This document shows, piece after piece, positions 22,560-33,298 of a stretch of DNA of 64,000 bases. Within the stretch, counting starts at the first letter, position 1. Each line of letters starts with the position of its first letter. Position numbers and translations under genes: made by a program. The stretch covers positions 310,001 through 374,000 of the forward strand of contig OZ037882.1 in the NCBI GenBank assembly GCA_964035575.1, written 5' to 3'. Below the pieces are notes generated by a model. That model searched no databases. It was not told where the DNA came from and saw only the letters and a list, made by a program, of their open reading frames with translations. This DNA comes from Rhynchopus sp. YZ270_cl-10. Its lineage: Eukaryota > Euglenozoa > Diplonemea > Diplonemida > Diplonemidae.

Positions 22560-22700
22560 TTAAACTGAAATACAGTTGTTGTGGTTAATTGAGTACTCAA
22601 AGAAAACAAGCAAGCTTCTGTCTTTTTTTTCAATCCGTTTTGTTTGCCCTGCAGCGCTGCCTCCAATCTTTTTTAGAATTGACAACAAGTTGTTTTATCA
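22560..22700. repeat. Segment shared with 31197-31350 (empty-site partner)
   Basis: Begins at the TTAA closing the piggyBac-like pair and continues TTGTTGTGGTTAATTGAGTA, then a T run, then TTTGTTTGCCCTGCAGCGCT. The same sequence at about 31178-31350 is preceded by AAAAGGTGAAAAAA and TGTGTTAA, which here lies left of the first element (19928-19950). The 31-kb copy is therefore the uninterrupted site. The missing last exon of the CFAP410 gene would also fall in or before this stretch. Confidence 0.75.
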
Positions 22701-22769
22701 AAAAAAGGTTGACTTTTAGAAATACAACAAACGCAACATCGACAAAAAGCACCCTTTTTTTTCCCATAC

Positions 22770-24162
22770 CTCCAACTCCCTCGCGTTGAGGTGCGGGAGA
22801 AGCGTCAGAATTGACTGCACCATTGCCAGTTGCGGGTCGTTCGCTGCGGCATTGAGCCCTGCTGGCTGCGGCTGAGGACGGCGCTCTGGAGTGGCCCCTC
22901 GGTATCCTTCACGGTACATAGGCCTGGAAGAAAGGGGGATTTAAAAAATCTCTCTTGAAAAAACCGCCCTAGAAATGGTCCAAAAAAAAAGGGGGGGAGG
23001 TTACATACGAGGCTCGCATTTCCCTTTCCCTTTCCCTTTCCCTTTCACGATGTGCCCGCTCTTCTCTTTCTCTATCGACGCGCTCACGGTGTTCACGTTC
23101 TCTTTCACGCTCTCTTTCGCGGAGCTCTCTCTCACGCTGCATTTCGCGTTCGCGCTTTTCACGTTCCCGCGCTTCATGGTCGCGAGCTTCACGTTCCCTT
23201 GCTTCACGTTCCCTTGCTTCACGTTCCCGGAAGACCCTCTCTCGCTCCCTCTCCCTCTCCCTCTCAACTTCTTTCTCATGCTCGGCACGCTCGCGAAGCT
23301 CTCTCTGCTCTCGTTGCTCTCGTTGCTCTCGTTGCTCTCGTTGCTCTCTGGCCACACGGTCCCGCCCCCCCCTCTCCCTTTCCTCCTCCCTTCTTCGCCC
23401 CTCCGCAGCGCGTCTCACCTCCACATCGTCCACCTCGGGTAGGATGCTGGCATTGTCCACTCCCCCTCCTCCTCCTCCTCCCCCCTTCCCGCTCGGCGAC
23501 GCGCTCACCTTTCTTGGCCGCCCCCCTACCCCTCCACCTACCGGCACATCATCACCGTTGTAGGCATTGTTCTGCTCCTCTGATGATTGCTGGGGTGGTC
23601 TGTGCTTGTTTTCTCTCTCTCTCTCTCTTTCTCTGTCCGGTCGATTTTGTGGATGTGAGGAAATATCGTTGTTCGAAGGACGTCGATGACCAAGAGGAGG
23701 GTTCAACTCTCTAGGGCGACTCTCGGGGATCCATCGTAATAGGTCTTCTTCTGAATGTTGTGCGGCCTGGCGTCGTTCTTCGGTAGTGATATCTGAGTCA
23801 TCGAGTTTGGTCAAACTTCCCAAAAGTTTGACCGCAAATAGCCGATACGCTGGATGCTCTGCAGCCGGATTTTCTGATAACCACAATGAAGTAAGCTTCT
23901 TGCATCGGGTCAAATGGTGGAGTTGAGTTAACTCCGCGATCTTATTTTTTCTTAGATATAACTCCCGCAGGCTAGGACAGTGTTCAAAGACAGCTAGACT
24001 ACCAATGCAATTCACAGAAAGCGAGCAAACCTGCAGATTCGGCAGCCCCCGCAGCACGCTGATATCAACTAAATCCATGCCCCATACGTTGAGGTTACGT
24101 ACATTCCGCACATCCTCAACCCTCGCCTTCTGCTTAATAAGGTATTCTGTCAACGCAATCAT
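22770..24162 (-). CDS. CFAP410: CFAP410 (C21orf2) orthologue, ciliary LRR protein; last exon unresolved
   Basis: Exons 24162-23009 and 22923-22770 join in phase across a GTATGT...CAG intron; a further donor (GTATGG) at 22769 calls for a short last exon that I cannot place. The N-terminus MIALTEYLIKQKARVEDVRN and LNVWGMDLVDIS match the family start (VLTRAKASxLxxVRxLNxWGxxLxDIS). LRRs follow (LQVCSLSVNCI, LRELYLRKNKIAEL, LTSLWLSENPAA) with a cap ending LTKLDDSDITTEERRQA. Residues about 190-380 are a long Arg/Glu run (probably a single charged helix or disordered), much longer than in animals. Exon 2 ends MVQSILTLLPHLNARELE, the start of the family's C-terminal helical oligomerisation domain. 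Family role: basal body/ciliary base, NEK1 partner in animals. Start chosen by family match; an in-frame ATG five codons earlier exists. Confidence 0.88.
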
Positions 24163-25040
24163 CGGAACTGGCCACAACCCTGCAACAGGTGGGAGTCTTG
24201 CTGGAGTTCTCCCTCTCCCCCTCCCCCTCCCTCTCCACAGTCGGCCCCGTTCACTGCCGTGCGTCGTAGGGTGAGGACGTTAAAATGGGGGGGAAAGAGA
24301 GAGAGAGAGAGAAATGTAGAAGAATCAAAGTCTGTTGTACTCACAGAAAGTTTGAAGTAACCGAGTAAATAGAGAAAAGGAAGAAAAAGGGGGGGAAATG
24401 TGGTGTGTGTGTATGTCAGAAGTATTTTTTTTTGGGGTAAAAAATTCCCAAAAAAAGAATGTGTGGGTTATGTGGTTTCGTACCCTCCCCTTGTCTGTTT
24501 TTTTTGTGTGGGGGGTGAATGGGTGGGTGGGTGGGACATCCTAATTTTAAGAAAAGAACATGGTGTGCGGCTTTTTTGTTATCATTTCTTTTTGTGTGTA
24601 AATTTTTGAGGGGGGGGGGGATAATATGGGGTTTTTTTGAGGTTGAGAAAAAGATATCAAACATCATTTTACAACGCCGGGGAAAAAAAATTGACTTGGA
24701 AATACAAAGCCCTCTCGTTACGGTGTAGCTAAAAAAATTTGATACCTTCTTGACCCACGGTGCCCACTTAGGGGTTGGGTCAAAAAGAAATAGCGAGGGG
24801 TCTTTGTACTTAGAGTGCATTTAATGAAATCAGTGGAGAATTCCTGAGTAGAATATCGCCCATATTTGGGTATGTTTGTGTAGGGCTGTTGTGCAAGGTG
24901 TGTGCTACCCCCATGTGTTTTCATTTTTTTTTTTTTCATTTTTTTTTCTGAAAACTTGGTTTTGTATTAGTGCAGACACCCGAGGATGAACTCCACTATT
25001 TTTTTTTCTTTTTTTTCTTTATCGTGCCGCCTCATAAGCA
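24163..25040. other. Gene-free spacer
   Basis: Contains CT/GA-rich tracts at 24200-24310, a family C copy at 24694-24730 (TTGGAAATACAAAGCCCTCT) and a family A copy at 24949-25000. No gene is seen. Confidence 0.55.
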
Positions 25041-26333
25041 TCATATGAAGTCCTCTTCCTCTCGGATGGTTTTGACGATGTTGGTGATATCACCGGATAC
25101 TTCAGATTTGTCTCTGTCACCGTCGACCTGTGTGGGAAGGGTGGTGGTAGGAAGGGGGAAGTGATTGTGTAAAAGTGTCATTTGTCGTTCCCTCACCCCC
25201 CTTCTTGTAGTTGTTTGATGCGTTGACGCTTCCACACACACTAAAAATCACCTGTTGGGTGGTGGTGTTGCGGAGCACGGTTGGGTGAGTGAACGACGTG
25301 ACACTTTCCGCTCACAAAGTAGTGTGCGTAAAAAAAAAAAAGAAAGAACCCAAGGAATGTGATGTGGCTGACGAACCCAAAATAGCAGAAAATAGCACAA
25401 AAAATAGCACCCCCTTTCAGCCACACCAGAATGGGCATTGATTGCAGGCACCTCAACTTGACTCATCGAACGATTACAGCCATGGATTGAAAAGCACCTC
25501 CCCTGCAGCCCCAATAACAGAATAATTTTGTTGAAAAATGCAGCGCAGAAAACCGCTGCGGGGAAAACGTTGATTCCTTTTTTTTTAAATTCTGGTTTCT
25601 AAAAAAACATTCGACATACCCGATGAATTACCGATTTATAGCAATGTTCAATCTCAATCGTGTTTCTTTGGTACGCTGCGAGCCGTCTGTTTGCACGCTC
25701 TTTTGTATCATCCGCACGCTGCTCCAACCTGGAGATCACATCTGGGTCTGTTGGCGGATCGAAGGTAAGGTGGTACGTACGTCCGGTCTTTGGATCCACT
25801 CGTCTTCCCTCTACACGCTCGGAGATTGTTGCCTCTGGCAGGTCTATGTGGATAAACGCCTTCGGCAGTAGCCCTGCCGTCTGCAACGACAAGGCTTGGT
25901 TCTTTGTCCGTGGAAAGCCTTCAAGGAGCCAGCCTTTCTTCACCGCGTCCTCCTGCTTCAACCGATCGTGAATCAGATCCGTCACAACAGAGTCTGCTAC
26001 CAGCTCTCCCTTCCCCATGGCAGCATCAATTTGCTTCGCCGCCCCTCCCCCTCTAGAGACTTCCTTCGTAAGAAGGTCTCTAGCGCTCACTAAAACCAAC
26101 CCAAACTTCTCACTCAGCATCTCAGCTTGAGTATGCTTCCCGCCAGCTGGTGGTCCACATAAAATCAGTTTCAAAGTAACCGGGGATGCAAGTGTCTGGG
26201 CAAGATACTTCAACGGATTCTCAGGCTGGTGTACAATCAATTCATGCAAAATATGTTCAATAAGGTCCGGTATCCGCTTCTTCTGAAGATAGTTCACTGC
26301 CTGTTCAGGAAGCCCGTTGGTGCTTTGGTCCAT
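25041..26333 (-). CDS. Adenylate kinase with RIIa-like N-terminal domain
   Basis: Exons 26333-25620 and 25127-25041, 266 residues. Residues 8-48 (LPEQAVNYLQKKRIPDLIEH, ending NPLKYLAQTL) look like an RIIa/DPY-30 dimerisation-docking helix pair. The kinase follows: P-loop CGPPAGGKHT at 59-68, LVSARDLL, GWLLEGFPRT, a LID with GRRVDPKTGRTYH, and the arginine-rich ERANRRLAAYQRNT. The junction IEHCYKSVIHR | VDGDRDKSEVSGDI restores the family's C-terminal (V/I)DGxR motif. RIIa-adenylate kinases are known from flagella, where the RIIa fold anchors to spoke-type partners; flagellar location here is inferred. The intron starts GTATGT and contains the TAGCAGAAAATAGCA repeat. A tempting alternative exon at 25502 was rejected. 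Confidence 0.9.
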
Positions 26334-27043
26334 ATTATATTAGAGTTTTTTAGAGCAAAAATGAGGGGGACAAAATCAAACCTTCGGGTCAAAAAAATGG
26401 GATATTGTGTAAGTCTAAAAAGGGTTGTGTGTGTGGAGAGAGCGGTGTTTTTTTTTTGTGGGTGTATAAAAAAAAAACACACAAAAAAAATTGACTTGAA
26501 CTTGAAATACAAAAGCCCGATCGTGATAACACCCCTGATATATGGCCGCACCGTGGGGGTGGACCCCACAACCATGCAGATTTACATCCATTTTGTGATT
26601 TACATCTGAAAAAAAAAATCCGGTTTAGGGTGAGAAGTGGAGGGTGGGGGAGGGTGTTGAGAGGGAAAAAATAGTTCACTTTTATTTTAAAAGAAATTCA
26701 GTTCTCATAACATTGTAAAGGGATTGTTTTTTTAGGAGGGAAGCTTTTACTTTTTTTTTTTGTAAGGGACTAGTAAAGGAAAGAAACGTATGAATAGAAA
26801 AAAATAAGAAAGAAAAAAAAACTGTAAGTTGTTGATGCAGGCACACCTCCGACTTTGCTTGACAATCTCCTTGCCCAGCAGGTTCTGTACGAATGTATGG
26901 TATACGACACACTACAAACGCACCTAACCTCTTGATCGTGTCGCAAAAGGAAAGAACACTGTAGTTGATGCAGACACACCTCCGACTGACCCATTTGTAC
27001 GATGCCAGCCATCTTGGATGAAAGCACAAGAAAAATAACTAAT
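26334..27043. other. Gene-free spacer with families C and F
   Basis: A family C repeat at 26500-26610 (TTGAAATACAAAAGCCC, later TTTGTGATTTACATCTGA) matches 11574-11702. Family F copies at about 26826-26880 and 26955-27030 contain TTGATGCAGACACACCTCCG, ACTGACCCA and GATGCCAGCCATC; other F copies: 34045-34115, 36990-37050, 38893-38942. Confidence 0.6.
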
Positions 27044-27198
27044 TATTAGCGTGAAATAAAGTGCACTTTTTTTCACGCCCACGTAATTTTGGCTCACGAG
27101 TGAGAGTTTATTGCCCGAGCCGCAGGCGAGGGCAATAATAGAGCACGAGTGAGACAAAATACGTGGAAGTGAAAAAACGCACTTTATTTCAAACTAAT
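27044..27198. mobile_element. Hairpin element next to the recombinase element
   Basis: Arms ATTAGCGTGAAATAAAGTGC and GCACTTTATTTCAAACTAAT with a centre TTGCCCGAGCCGCAGGCGAG. Its arm sequence also appears at the right end of the recombinase element (GTGAAAAAAAGCTCACTT region near 28620), so the two may be related. Confidence 0.65.
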
Positions 27199-27204
27199 AC
27201 GTAG

Positions 27205-28702
27205 TTTTGTTTTACAAGTGAAAATGATATTTTTGCTGGGATCCTTCACAAACGAGACGTAAAATAGAGTGATTTTATGAACAAAATGTGGGTACCTGTA
27301 AGTGAGAGTGTGAATGAGAGTAGGGGAACATGTGAACATCAATCAAAAGCAGGGAAGGGGTTACTTTTTTTGATATATGCCTCCTATGACTGGTACTAAT
27401 TACAAGATGTCACCACTCATCTCGCCTGTAGGGGGGGGGCAGGTGTATAGAGCATCACAGAAGGGGGGTTTTTTTTTTTGCACTCATGATCATGGTTTGT
27501 TCTGTTGCACATTGATGTTAATCTTGACTTCTTGTGGCGTCTGAGTTGGGGGACTGTTGTTCTGTGTCAACAGCTGTGACATCGCAACTTGACCGGCCTG
27601 TGTGACTTCGGTGTACCTTTGTGGCATTGCCTGACTGACCCACCCATAGTGGCGTTGCATCTGTACAATAGATGCTCCTGCCTCAGCGGCTTGAGTCGCA
27701 GAAGACCTGCGGAAGCTGTGCCCAGTGTACGAACCGTCCAGCGCAAGCACCCTCGCGACTTCTGCAGGTATGCCGTACATTTTGTTGATGCCAAGAGGTT
27801 GCACACGAAAGGTCCCAGTAGTAGTTCTGTCAGCTGTCGTCTTAGTTCCAGTGATGAAGAAGCGACCCTCCTGTGAAACTGGTGAGCGCCGGTTCAGGTA
27901 CTCCTCCACCACACAAAAGTAGATGCTGTCTCTTGGTACCACAAACCTCCCACGCTCCATGTCGGCCTTTTTCACCTTAGCACAGTGCTGGTACGTGAAG
28001 AGGTATCCCACTGGTGATTCCTGATAATTTGTCATCTCAAGCATCAGTGCTTCTGTGCATCTCATTCCCGACAGAAAACACACCGCGACGTAAGCCTTGC
28101 GGACACACCAGTAGCAGTCGCTCAACTCGCTCATCTTGAGAAACATCTCCACTTCTCCCTTCGAAAACGTCTTGCTCTTCTTCGTCGATTCGTCACTTCC
28201 CCAGGTCTTCAGCAACAGCCCGATGCGGTGGTACTCCTTTAGTGAAAAGTCGAACTCCGTCTTGAACATAAAGTTGAGCTTAGAGTAGCACGACCATAAT
28301 GAGCTGGCTTTGTAGCTGCGTTCTTCGCGCAGGTGTGTCAAGTAAGAGACCACATGTTCTTCTCTTGGCTGCTTCCGCCCCGTGATTTTATTGTGTTGTA
28401 AAAACTTATTCCACTCCGTTTTGTATGCAGTGCTTGACTTCAACCCTGCCAGAAGCTCGGTCTCATACAGATCCTCCATAGCCTCCTTCTTCTTGGTCCT
28501 TGGCATGATTTGTAGGGTGGAGTGTGTGGTTTTGTGACTGACAGAAAACAGTGAAACTTTTTTTCACGCCAGTGAAACTTTTTTTCACGCCTCCAGCGAA
28601 ATTACTAAGAGCAAGCGTGAAAAAAAGCTCACTTTATTTCACGCCCCGTTTGTGAAGGATCCCAGCAAAAAGTCATTTTCACATGTGATATAAAAAACTT
28701 GC
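27205..28702. mobile_element. Tyrosine-recombinase (Crypton-like) DNA transposon with inverted ends
   Basis: A left block at 27209-27273 (ACAAGTGAAAATGATA, TTTTTGCTGGGATCCTTCAC, AAACGAGACGT) recurs inverted at 28637-28700 (GTTTGTGAAGGATCCCAGCA, then TCATTTTCACATGTG). Between them is the single recombinase gene. Typical Cryptons have no terminal inverted repeats, so the ends are noteworthy. I cannot fix the exact ends or any duplication of target bases. Confidence 0.75.
27490..28506 (-). CDS. Tyrosine recombinase of Crypton-like transposon
   Basis: 338 codons from the ATG at 28506, no intron. The N-terminal half (residues about 12-105) is a helical SAM-like DNA-binding core (TAYKTEWNKFLQHNKITGRK). 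Catalytic residues in order: Arg149 in SGMRCTEAL, His263 and Arg266 in TGHSFRRSSATQAAEAGAS, His286 in RHYGW, and the nucleophile Tyr298 in MPQRYTEV. A Lys in the beta-hairpin region (about 176-186) may be the fifth residue. All are present, so the enzyme could be functional. Found as the only gene between the inverted ends; no reverse transcriptase is nearby, which argues against a DIRS element. Basic N-terminus MPRTKKKEAM may be a nuclear signal. Confidence 0.88.
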   Translation of the reverse strand: MPRTKKKEAMEDLYETELLAGLKSSTAYKTEWNKFLQHNKITGRKQPREEHVVSYLTHLREERSYKASSLWSCYSKLNFMFKTEFDFSLKEYHRIGLLLKTWGSDESTKKSKTFSKGEVEMFLKMSELSDCYWCVRKAYVAVCFLSGMRCTEALMLEMTNYQESPVGYLFTYQHCAKVKKADMERGRFVVPRDSIYFCVVEEYLNRRSPVSQEGRFFITGTKTTADRTTTGTFRVQPLGINKMYGIPAEVARVLALDGSYTGHSFRRSSATQAAEAGASIVQMQRHYGWVSQAMPQRYTEVTQAGQVAMSQLLTQNNSPPTQTPQEVKININVQQNKP

Positions 28703-28984
28703 AAGATGAATGTGCTTCGCACACACACACTGGGTACTGTTCCACCCATGGGAACCTACCCACAAACTGCTTTCAAAATACACATCCGGAAGAGAAAAAA
28801 AAATATCATTTGTGAAAAAAAATGATGTCATGAACTCTTAAACTCAATAAAAGAGAAGTTGAACAATTGCAACACGCCTCAGCGGCCGCAGGATACTGGA
28901 TAAAACATTAGGCGAGGGGGTACCTAAGTACAGGGGGTACCTAAATCACCCCCCACAAAGGCCTAAACGAATGGGGTAGTAGGG

Positions 28985-29210
28985 GGCCCTGTACTGTGAT
29001 AAATTCCCCATCATAACACATACCGTATTCGTACAAATTAACGACTGTACTAATGTGTTCGACCATTTCAGGACTTTTTTTCTGCAAATTCGACCTTTTT
29101 TTCTACGGTCGATAATGTGTACGAATACAGTAAGATACAGCACAAAATGCATTCACTGTGATGTGGATTATGTATTAACGATGAGCAATCATATCACAAT
29201 ACAGCTACCA
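28985..29210. mobile_element. Family K MITE split by a family J MITE
   Basis: Outer arms CCCTGTACTGTGATAAAT and ATATCACAATACAGCTACC belong to family K. Inside, at about 29020-29133, lies a family J element with ends ACCGTATTCGTACA and TGTACGAATACAGT and inner GGTCGATAATG. Confidence 0.65.
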
Positions 29211-30820
29211 CTATACAGGGGGGGGGAGAGTTCTCTAACTGAGCTACAGATACCGATTTTTTTTGTTGTGAAAATTGAGGGTCTTTTTTTTTCCTTTTGA
29301 AGCTGCTGGTGTACTTTGCCACATAGGTGGCATAAATTATACCGCTCGCAGTTCTGCCCCCCATATTTTCTCTCGCAATATTATTAACAGAAGATGGTGT
29401 TCCGGAGGGGGGCCTTATTTGACGTATCCTTGACACTGGGGCGCCCCTTTTTTTTGACATGTCCTTGACAGGTGTTTCAGGAACACCAGAAAAAAGGAAA
29501 AGAAAAAAAAACGTGAAATTTCATCAGATTGTGCACCGACCCCCCCCAAAGCCCCCCTCTGGGACGCAGGGCACAACAAAAATAAGAAAGTGAAGTTGAT
29601 ATGTGCAAAACGCCTCTGGGACGCAGAGCACTGACTCTCCGCGGGTTATCGAACCCCGGAGTGTCATTGTAAGAAAACTGCGAGCTGAAAAAAGACGCTC
29701 GTGGGCAGGCAAATCACTGGGCTAAACTGTCTTGGAACGGTGGATTTTTTTTTTGTGTGCACACACACACACACACCTCTTGGGGCCATATTCTACGCAA
29801 GAATCACCCCTATTAGTTATCAAAACACACACCAAGCTTTTTTTTTCACTATAACCTACGGAGGACGTGACGCTGGCTACTCGGCTACCGCTTTTCAAGC
29901 AACTGTACCACTGGTCTTTTACTTTTTTCCCTTTACTGTGGTTGGCTGTGCATCCACTAAGACGCCACGTCTGTGATGCGCCCGGTCTTTACAATGATTA
30001 TTTCATATAATTTCTATTCTACTGAATAGAAGGTACACAAAAAAACAGAAAAGAAAAGTGCAGAACAGTGCAGTGCAAAAAAAAGCTCTTTTTGTGACCC
30101 TAGGACACCACTGACGCTCCGTGGGATTATCGAATTCCGAAGTTTTAAAAAAAAGGAAGAAAATATTGGTAAAGTGAACCTTACTTAGCCTCTGTGTTTT
30201 GACCAAATGTGAGTATTTCAACATATGCACTCAATCAATTGATAGCAAATGTAAAAAAAAAAAAAAGAACAAGAAAAGCTTTGAAATAAAGTGGATATTT
30301 GCACAAGGCAACTCCCACTCATTTCCCAGAAGAATTTTATCTAAAACGTAAGAAAAAAAATGAAGCGAAAAAAAAAAAGGGCAGGTTTTTCGGGTTTTCC
30401 CACCCAAACACCTACCTTAGGTAAAATGCTTCATATGGCTTGAATGCGCCATAAGGCAAAAACTTGTTAACTGATGAATATGTCATTGAAGCAGCTTATT
30501 GCTGAGACCAAGGTGGACAACGCGAGCATGGCAAAAAACGCCGGGAACACGGTCACCCACCTTTTCTGTGACGCTTTCCGGATATCTCCAGCTCCGTACA
30601 CAACCTCCCCCGCTAGCTTCAATTGAAATGTTCCCTTCTTTTGTTTTCAGACCTACAGACACCTGCCTCTCAAAAAAAAAAAAACACATTGCTCGTGATC
30701 CTTCAGGATCATAAACGGTGTGAAAAACCACAGATAAATTTGATAAAATATTCGCGAAAAATATCACAAAACAGACCGTAAACAATCCCTTCTTTGGGGG
30801 GGGAGGGAGGGAGGGTAAGT

Positions 30821-30932
30821 GGTGGCCTGTATTGTGATATTTGTCTTATCATAATACGATCAATACAATCACAATACAGCTGTATTGTGTATTATGTATT
30901 AATGATGGGCAAATATCACAATACAGGACACC
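30821..30932. mobile_element. Family K MITE, complete
   Basis: Ends GGTGGCCTGTATTGTGATAT and ATATCACAATACAGGACACC are inverted; 112 bases, uninterrupted. Confidence 0.7.
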
Positions 30933-31177
30933 AGGAGGGGGCAGCCAAGCCGTTCTTTTTCTTCTAACGCTCAACAAAAAACCAAAAGAAAACCTGTAAG
31001 ATGAATGTACCTCTCGTGGACCACACATCTGGAATAGTTTATAGGAGGAAGCTAAGTCTCTCTGTGCTTAGTGGGGAAAAAAAAAAAACACTTGATTTGA
31101 AATACAACAGCCCTCTCGTGACAGTGTACCAAAAAAGATCGGGTCTTTTGTTTGTGCGCTCAAAGCCGGGAAAACAA

Positions 31178-31350
31178 AAAGGTGAAAAAAAATGTGTTAA
31201 ACTGAAGTACGGTTGTTGTGGTTAATTGAGTACTCAAAAGAAAACAAGCAAGCTTCTGTTTTTTTTTTTTTCAATCCGTTTTGTTTGCCCTGCAGCGCTG
31301 CCTCCAATCTTTTTAGAATTGGACAACAAGTTGTTTTATCAAAAAAGTTA
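31178..31350. repeat. Uninterrupted (empty-site) copy of the 19.9-22.7 kb flanks
   Basis: Reads AAAAAGGTGAAAAAA, TGTGTTAA and then directly ACTGAAGTACGGTTGTTGTGG. At 19.9-22.6 kb the same sequence is split at TTAA by two piggyBac-like elements. The minus strand has an open coding-like stretch (ILKRLEAALQGKQNGLKKK), which may be a relic of an exon. Confidence 0.75.
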
Positions 31351-31888
31351 AGGGGGAGAGAAATATTTACCCCCCATGCTATGGGCAACTGCGAGCTTAC
31401 ACTATGGGAAGCATCCTGTACACCTGGCAACGACATAAACCAGGTGCAATCTGAGTGGAATTTTCCGGACAGGTATTAGCAATGGAGTTACCATTGTTAT
31501 CCTACTGGACGCCGTAAGGCAACTTTCCCGCGTGGAATTGTACCTGATTTAATGAGCCGTCTGCACCATAAACCCAACCAAAAAGTTGGGACCCCCCCGA
31601 TCTTTCTCTCTTTCCCCACCCGAAGCTTTTCAGGGGGGGAAGAAATACACTAAGTAAAGGGGCAAAAAGGGGCAAAAAAAAGAAAAAAAGCAAAATCTTC
31701 TGTTGAAACTAAACCCTATACAGGGCATTTTTTTAGCATAGCTTTTTGTGATTCCTTTAATCAGAAATATCTTTTTTAGATACACAGCACGAAGGTGTTT
31801 GAAGGGGGTGTTGGGACAATACAATTTTTTTTTAGTATATGAGTACAGACATTTGGGCAATATTACCTGAAAGGATTTCCCCATTACT

Positions 31889-31992
31889 GCAATCGTAAAA
31901 ATTATCTACCGTAAAAAAAGGTCGAACTTGCAGAAAAATCCTGAAAAAGGTCGAAACATTAGTACGGTCGATAATTTTTTTTTACGATTACG
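31889..31992. mobile_element. Family J MITE, copy 2
   Basis: Ends AATCGTAAAAATTATC and GATAATTTTTTTTTACGATT with inner AAAGGTCGAACTTGCAGAAA; the centre matches the element at 29020-29133. Confidence 0.6.
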
Positions 31993-32146
31993 CTACTTTC
32001 AATACGCACATGATAATTCAAGCAAGCTTTTTGCGTTGTATGGGGGAGGGGGAGAAAAAAGGGACACAACCACGGTACTCCGAAGGGTGTGGTCGATATT
32101 GACAGGTCGCTTTACACAGGGGGGGATGTACACTTGATGGACATCA

Positions 32147-32303
32147 CACGACGTTGAAGTAAATGACTTTACTAGTGATTTTACATGTAACTTTACTTGT
32201 GAAAATAGTTTACTTGTGGCACACATAAAAACGTAAGCGTACAGCTTAAACACAAAAAATGACATGTAAAACCACAACTAAAGTAATTTACTTCAACATC
32301 GTG
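32147..32303. mobile_element. CACG-type MITE with 2-base CA duplication
   Basis: 157 bases with ends CACGACGTTGAAGTAAA and TTTACTTCAACATCGTG, flanked by CA on both sides. Inner sequence (TTACTTGTGAAAATAGTTTA, AAAACGTAAGCGTAC) matches the right part of 9540-10415. It serves as the uninterrupted form of that element. Confidence 0.85.
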
Positions 32304-32818
32304 CACCCCCCGATATTGACAACAGGTCGTTGACCGATCTCCGTTTAGCACCAAACCAGTTTTCAAAAAAAAAAGGAAAACTTATTTCAACATACCGCAT
32401 TCAATAAATTGATAGCATAGGAGGGATCAACAAAAATGTTGGCATCAAAAAAAAAAAGGAAAACTTTTGAAACAGATGAACATACATCATGACATATGTA
32501 CATCCTTTAAAAAAAAAACGCATTGGGAAAGTTAAGAAGTCTAAGCTTCGCAGTGCTTAGCAAAAAAAAAAAAGAATGTTCTCAAAAAAAAAAAAAAAAT
32601 ACACAACAAACAGATTGATCGAATATTTTAGCAGACGCAGAGATGATGAGACGACAACGAGAGGGGGAGTTTTGAAAATGTTTTTTTTTTTTTTTGAAAA
32701 CGTGGTTGTATTAGTGTAGCCACCCGAGGATGAACTCCACTATACTAAACACATCTACGTGATCCCTGAGTGGTTTATTTTTTTTGTTTGTTTTGAAAGT
32801 GTTTTTGTGCTCTGTTTA

Positions 32819-33026
32819 CTGGGGGAGCGAATAAGAGATACCATATCCCTTATTCACTCTGAATGTCATTTTACGAACGAAGTGAATAAGAGATAGAAAA
32901 GTTTATAAGATGATCCTAAGCCTCTCGTGCTTAGTCACCTTATCATATTCATTATCGCATAGCATCAGCTGCGCTGGCTTCTACAAGTTTGTTGTCAGAT
33001 ATGGTATCTCGTATTCGCCCCCCCAG
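32819..33026. mobile_element. TA-flanked MITE, family L, with family B inside
   Basis: Ends CTGGGGGAGCGAATAAGAGA and ...CGTATTCGCCCCCCCAG with TA on both sides (32817-32818, 33027-33028). A family B repeat occupies about 32901-33000. A partial L copy follows at about 33147-33190; a complete one is at 37860-38160. Confidence 0.7.
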
Positions 33027-33298
33027 TAATTTTTCTTAATAGTATTGTAAACGTGGGCTGACGCAGAGATGAGTAGACGACAACGAGAGGGGGGGTTTGA
33101 AAATGTTTTTTTTTTGTTTGTTTTGAAAGTGTTTTTGTGCTCTGTTTACTGGGGGGGGAGCGAATAAGAGATACCATATCCCTTATTCATCTATTCATCA
33201 TTTTTGTAGACGTGGGCTGACGCAGAGATGAGTAGACGACAACGAGAGGGGGGGGAGGGGGAGGAGCGAGAGAGAGAGAGAGAAGTGGAAACAACATA

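Larger units (their letters stand above)
28703..31177. other. Gene-free spacer with MITEs and dispersed repeats
   Basis: Holds MITEs listed separately, a family E copy at 29586-29670, partial E near 30100, family B near 30165, family C at 31095-31130 and a TTGACATGTCC pair at 29454-29474 like the units of the 41.5-kb array. No gene is seen. Confidence 0.55.

Noticed and set aside
25440-25502. Possible middle exon of the adenylate kinase (CTGCAG then GRCFSIHGCNRSMSQVE), which resembles the C-terminal IDGxR region.
   Set aside because: Direct joining of 25620 to 25127 gives a better motif (HRVDGDRDKSEV) with standard GTAT and CAG sites, and the candidate runs into a dispersed repeat.
31197-31436. 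Minus-strand frame with LKRLEAALQGKQNGLKKK as a separate gene.
   Set aside because: It lies in a repeat shared with 22560-22700 and has no convincing start or neighbouring exon.
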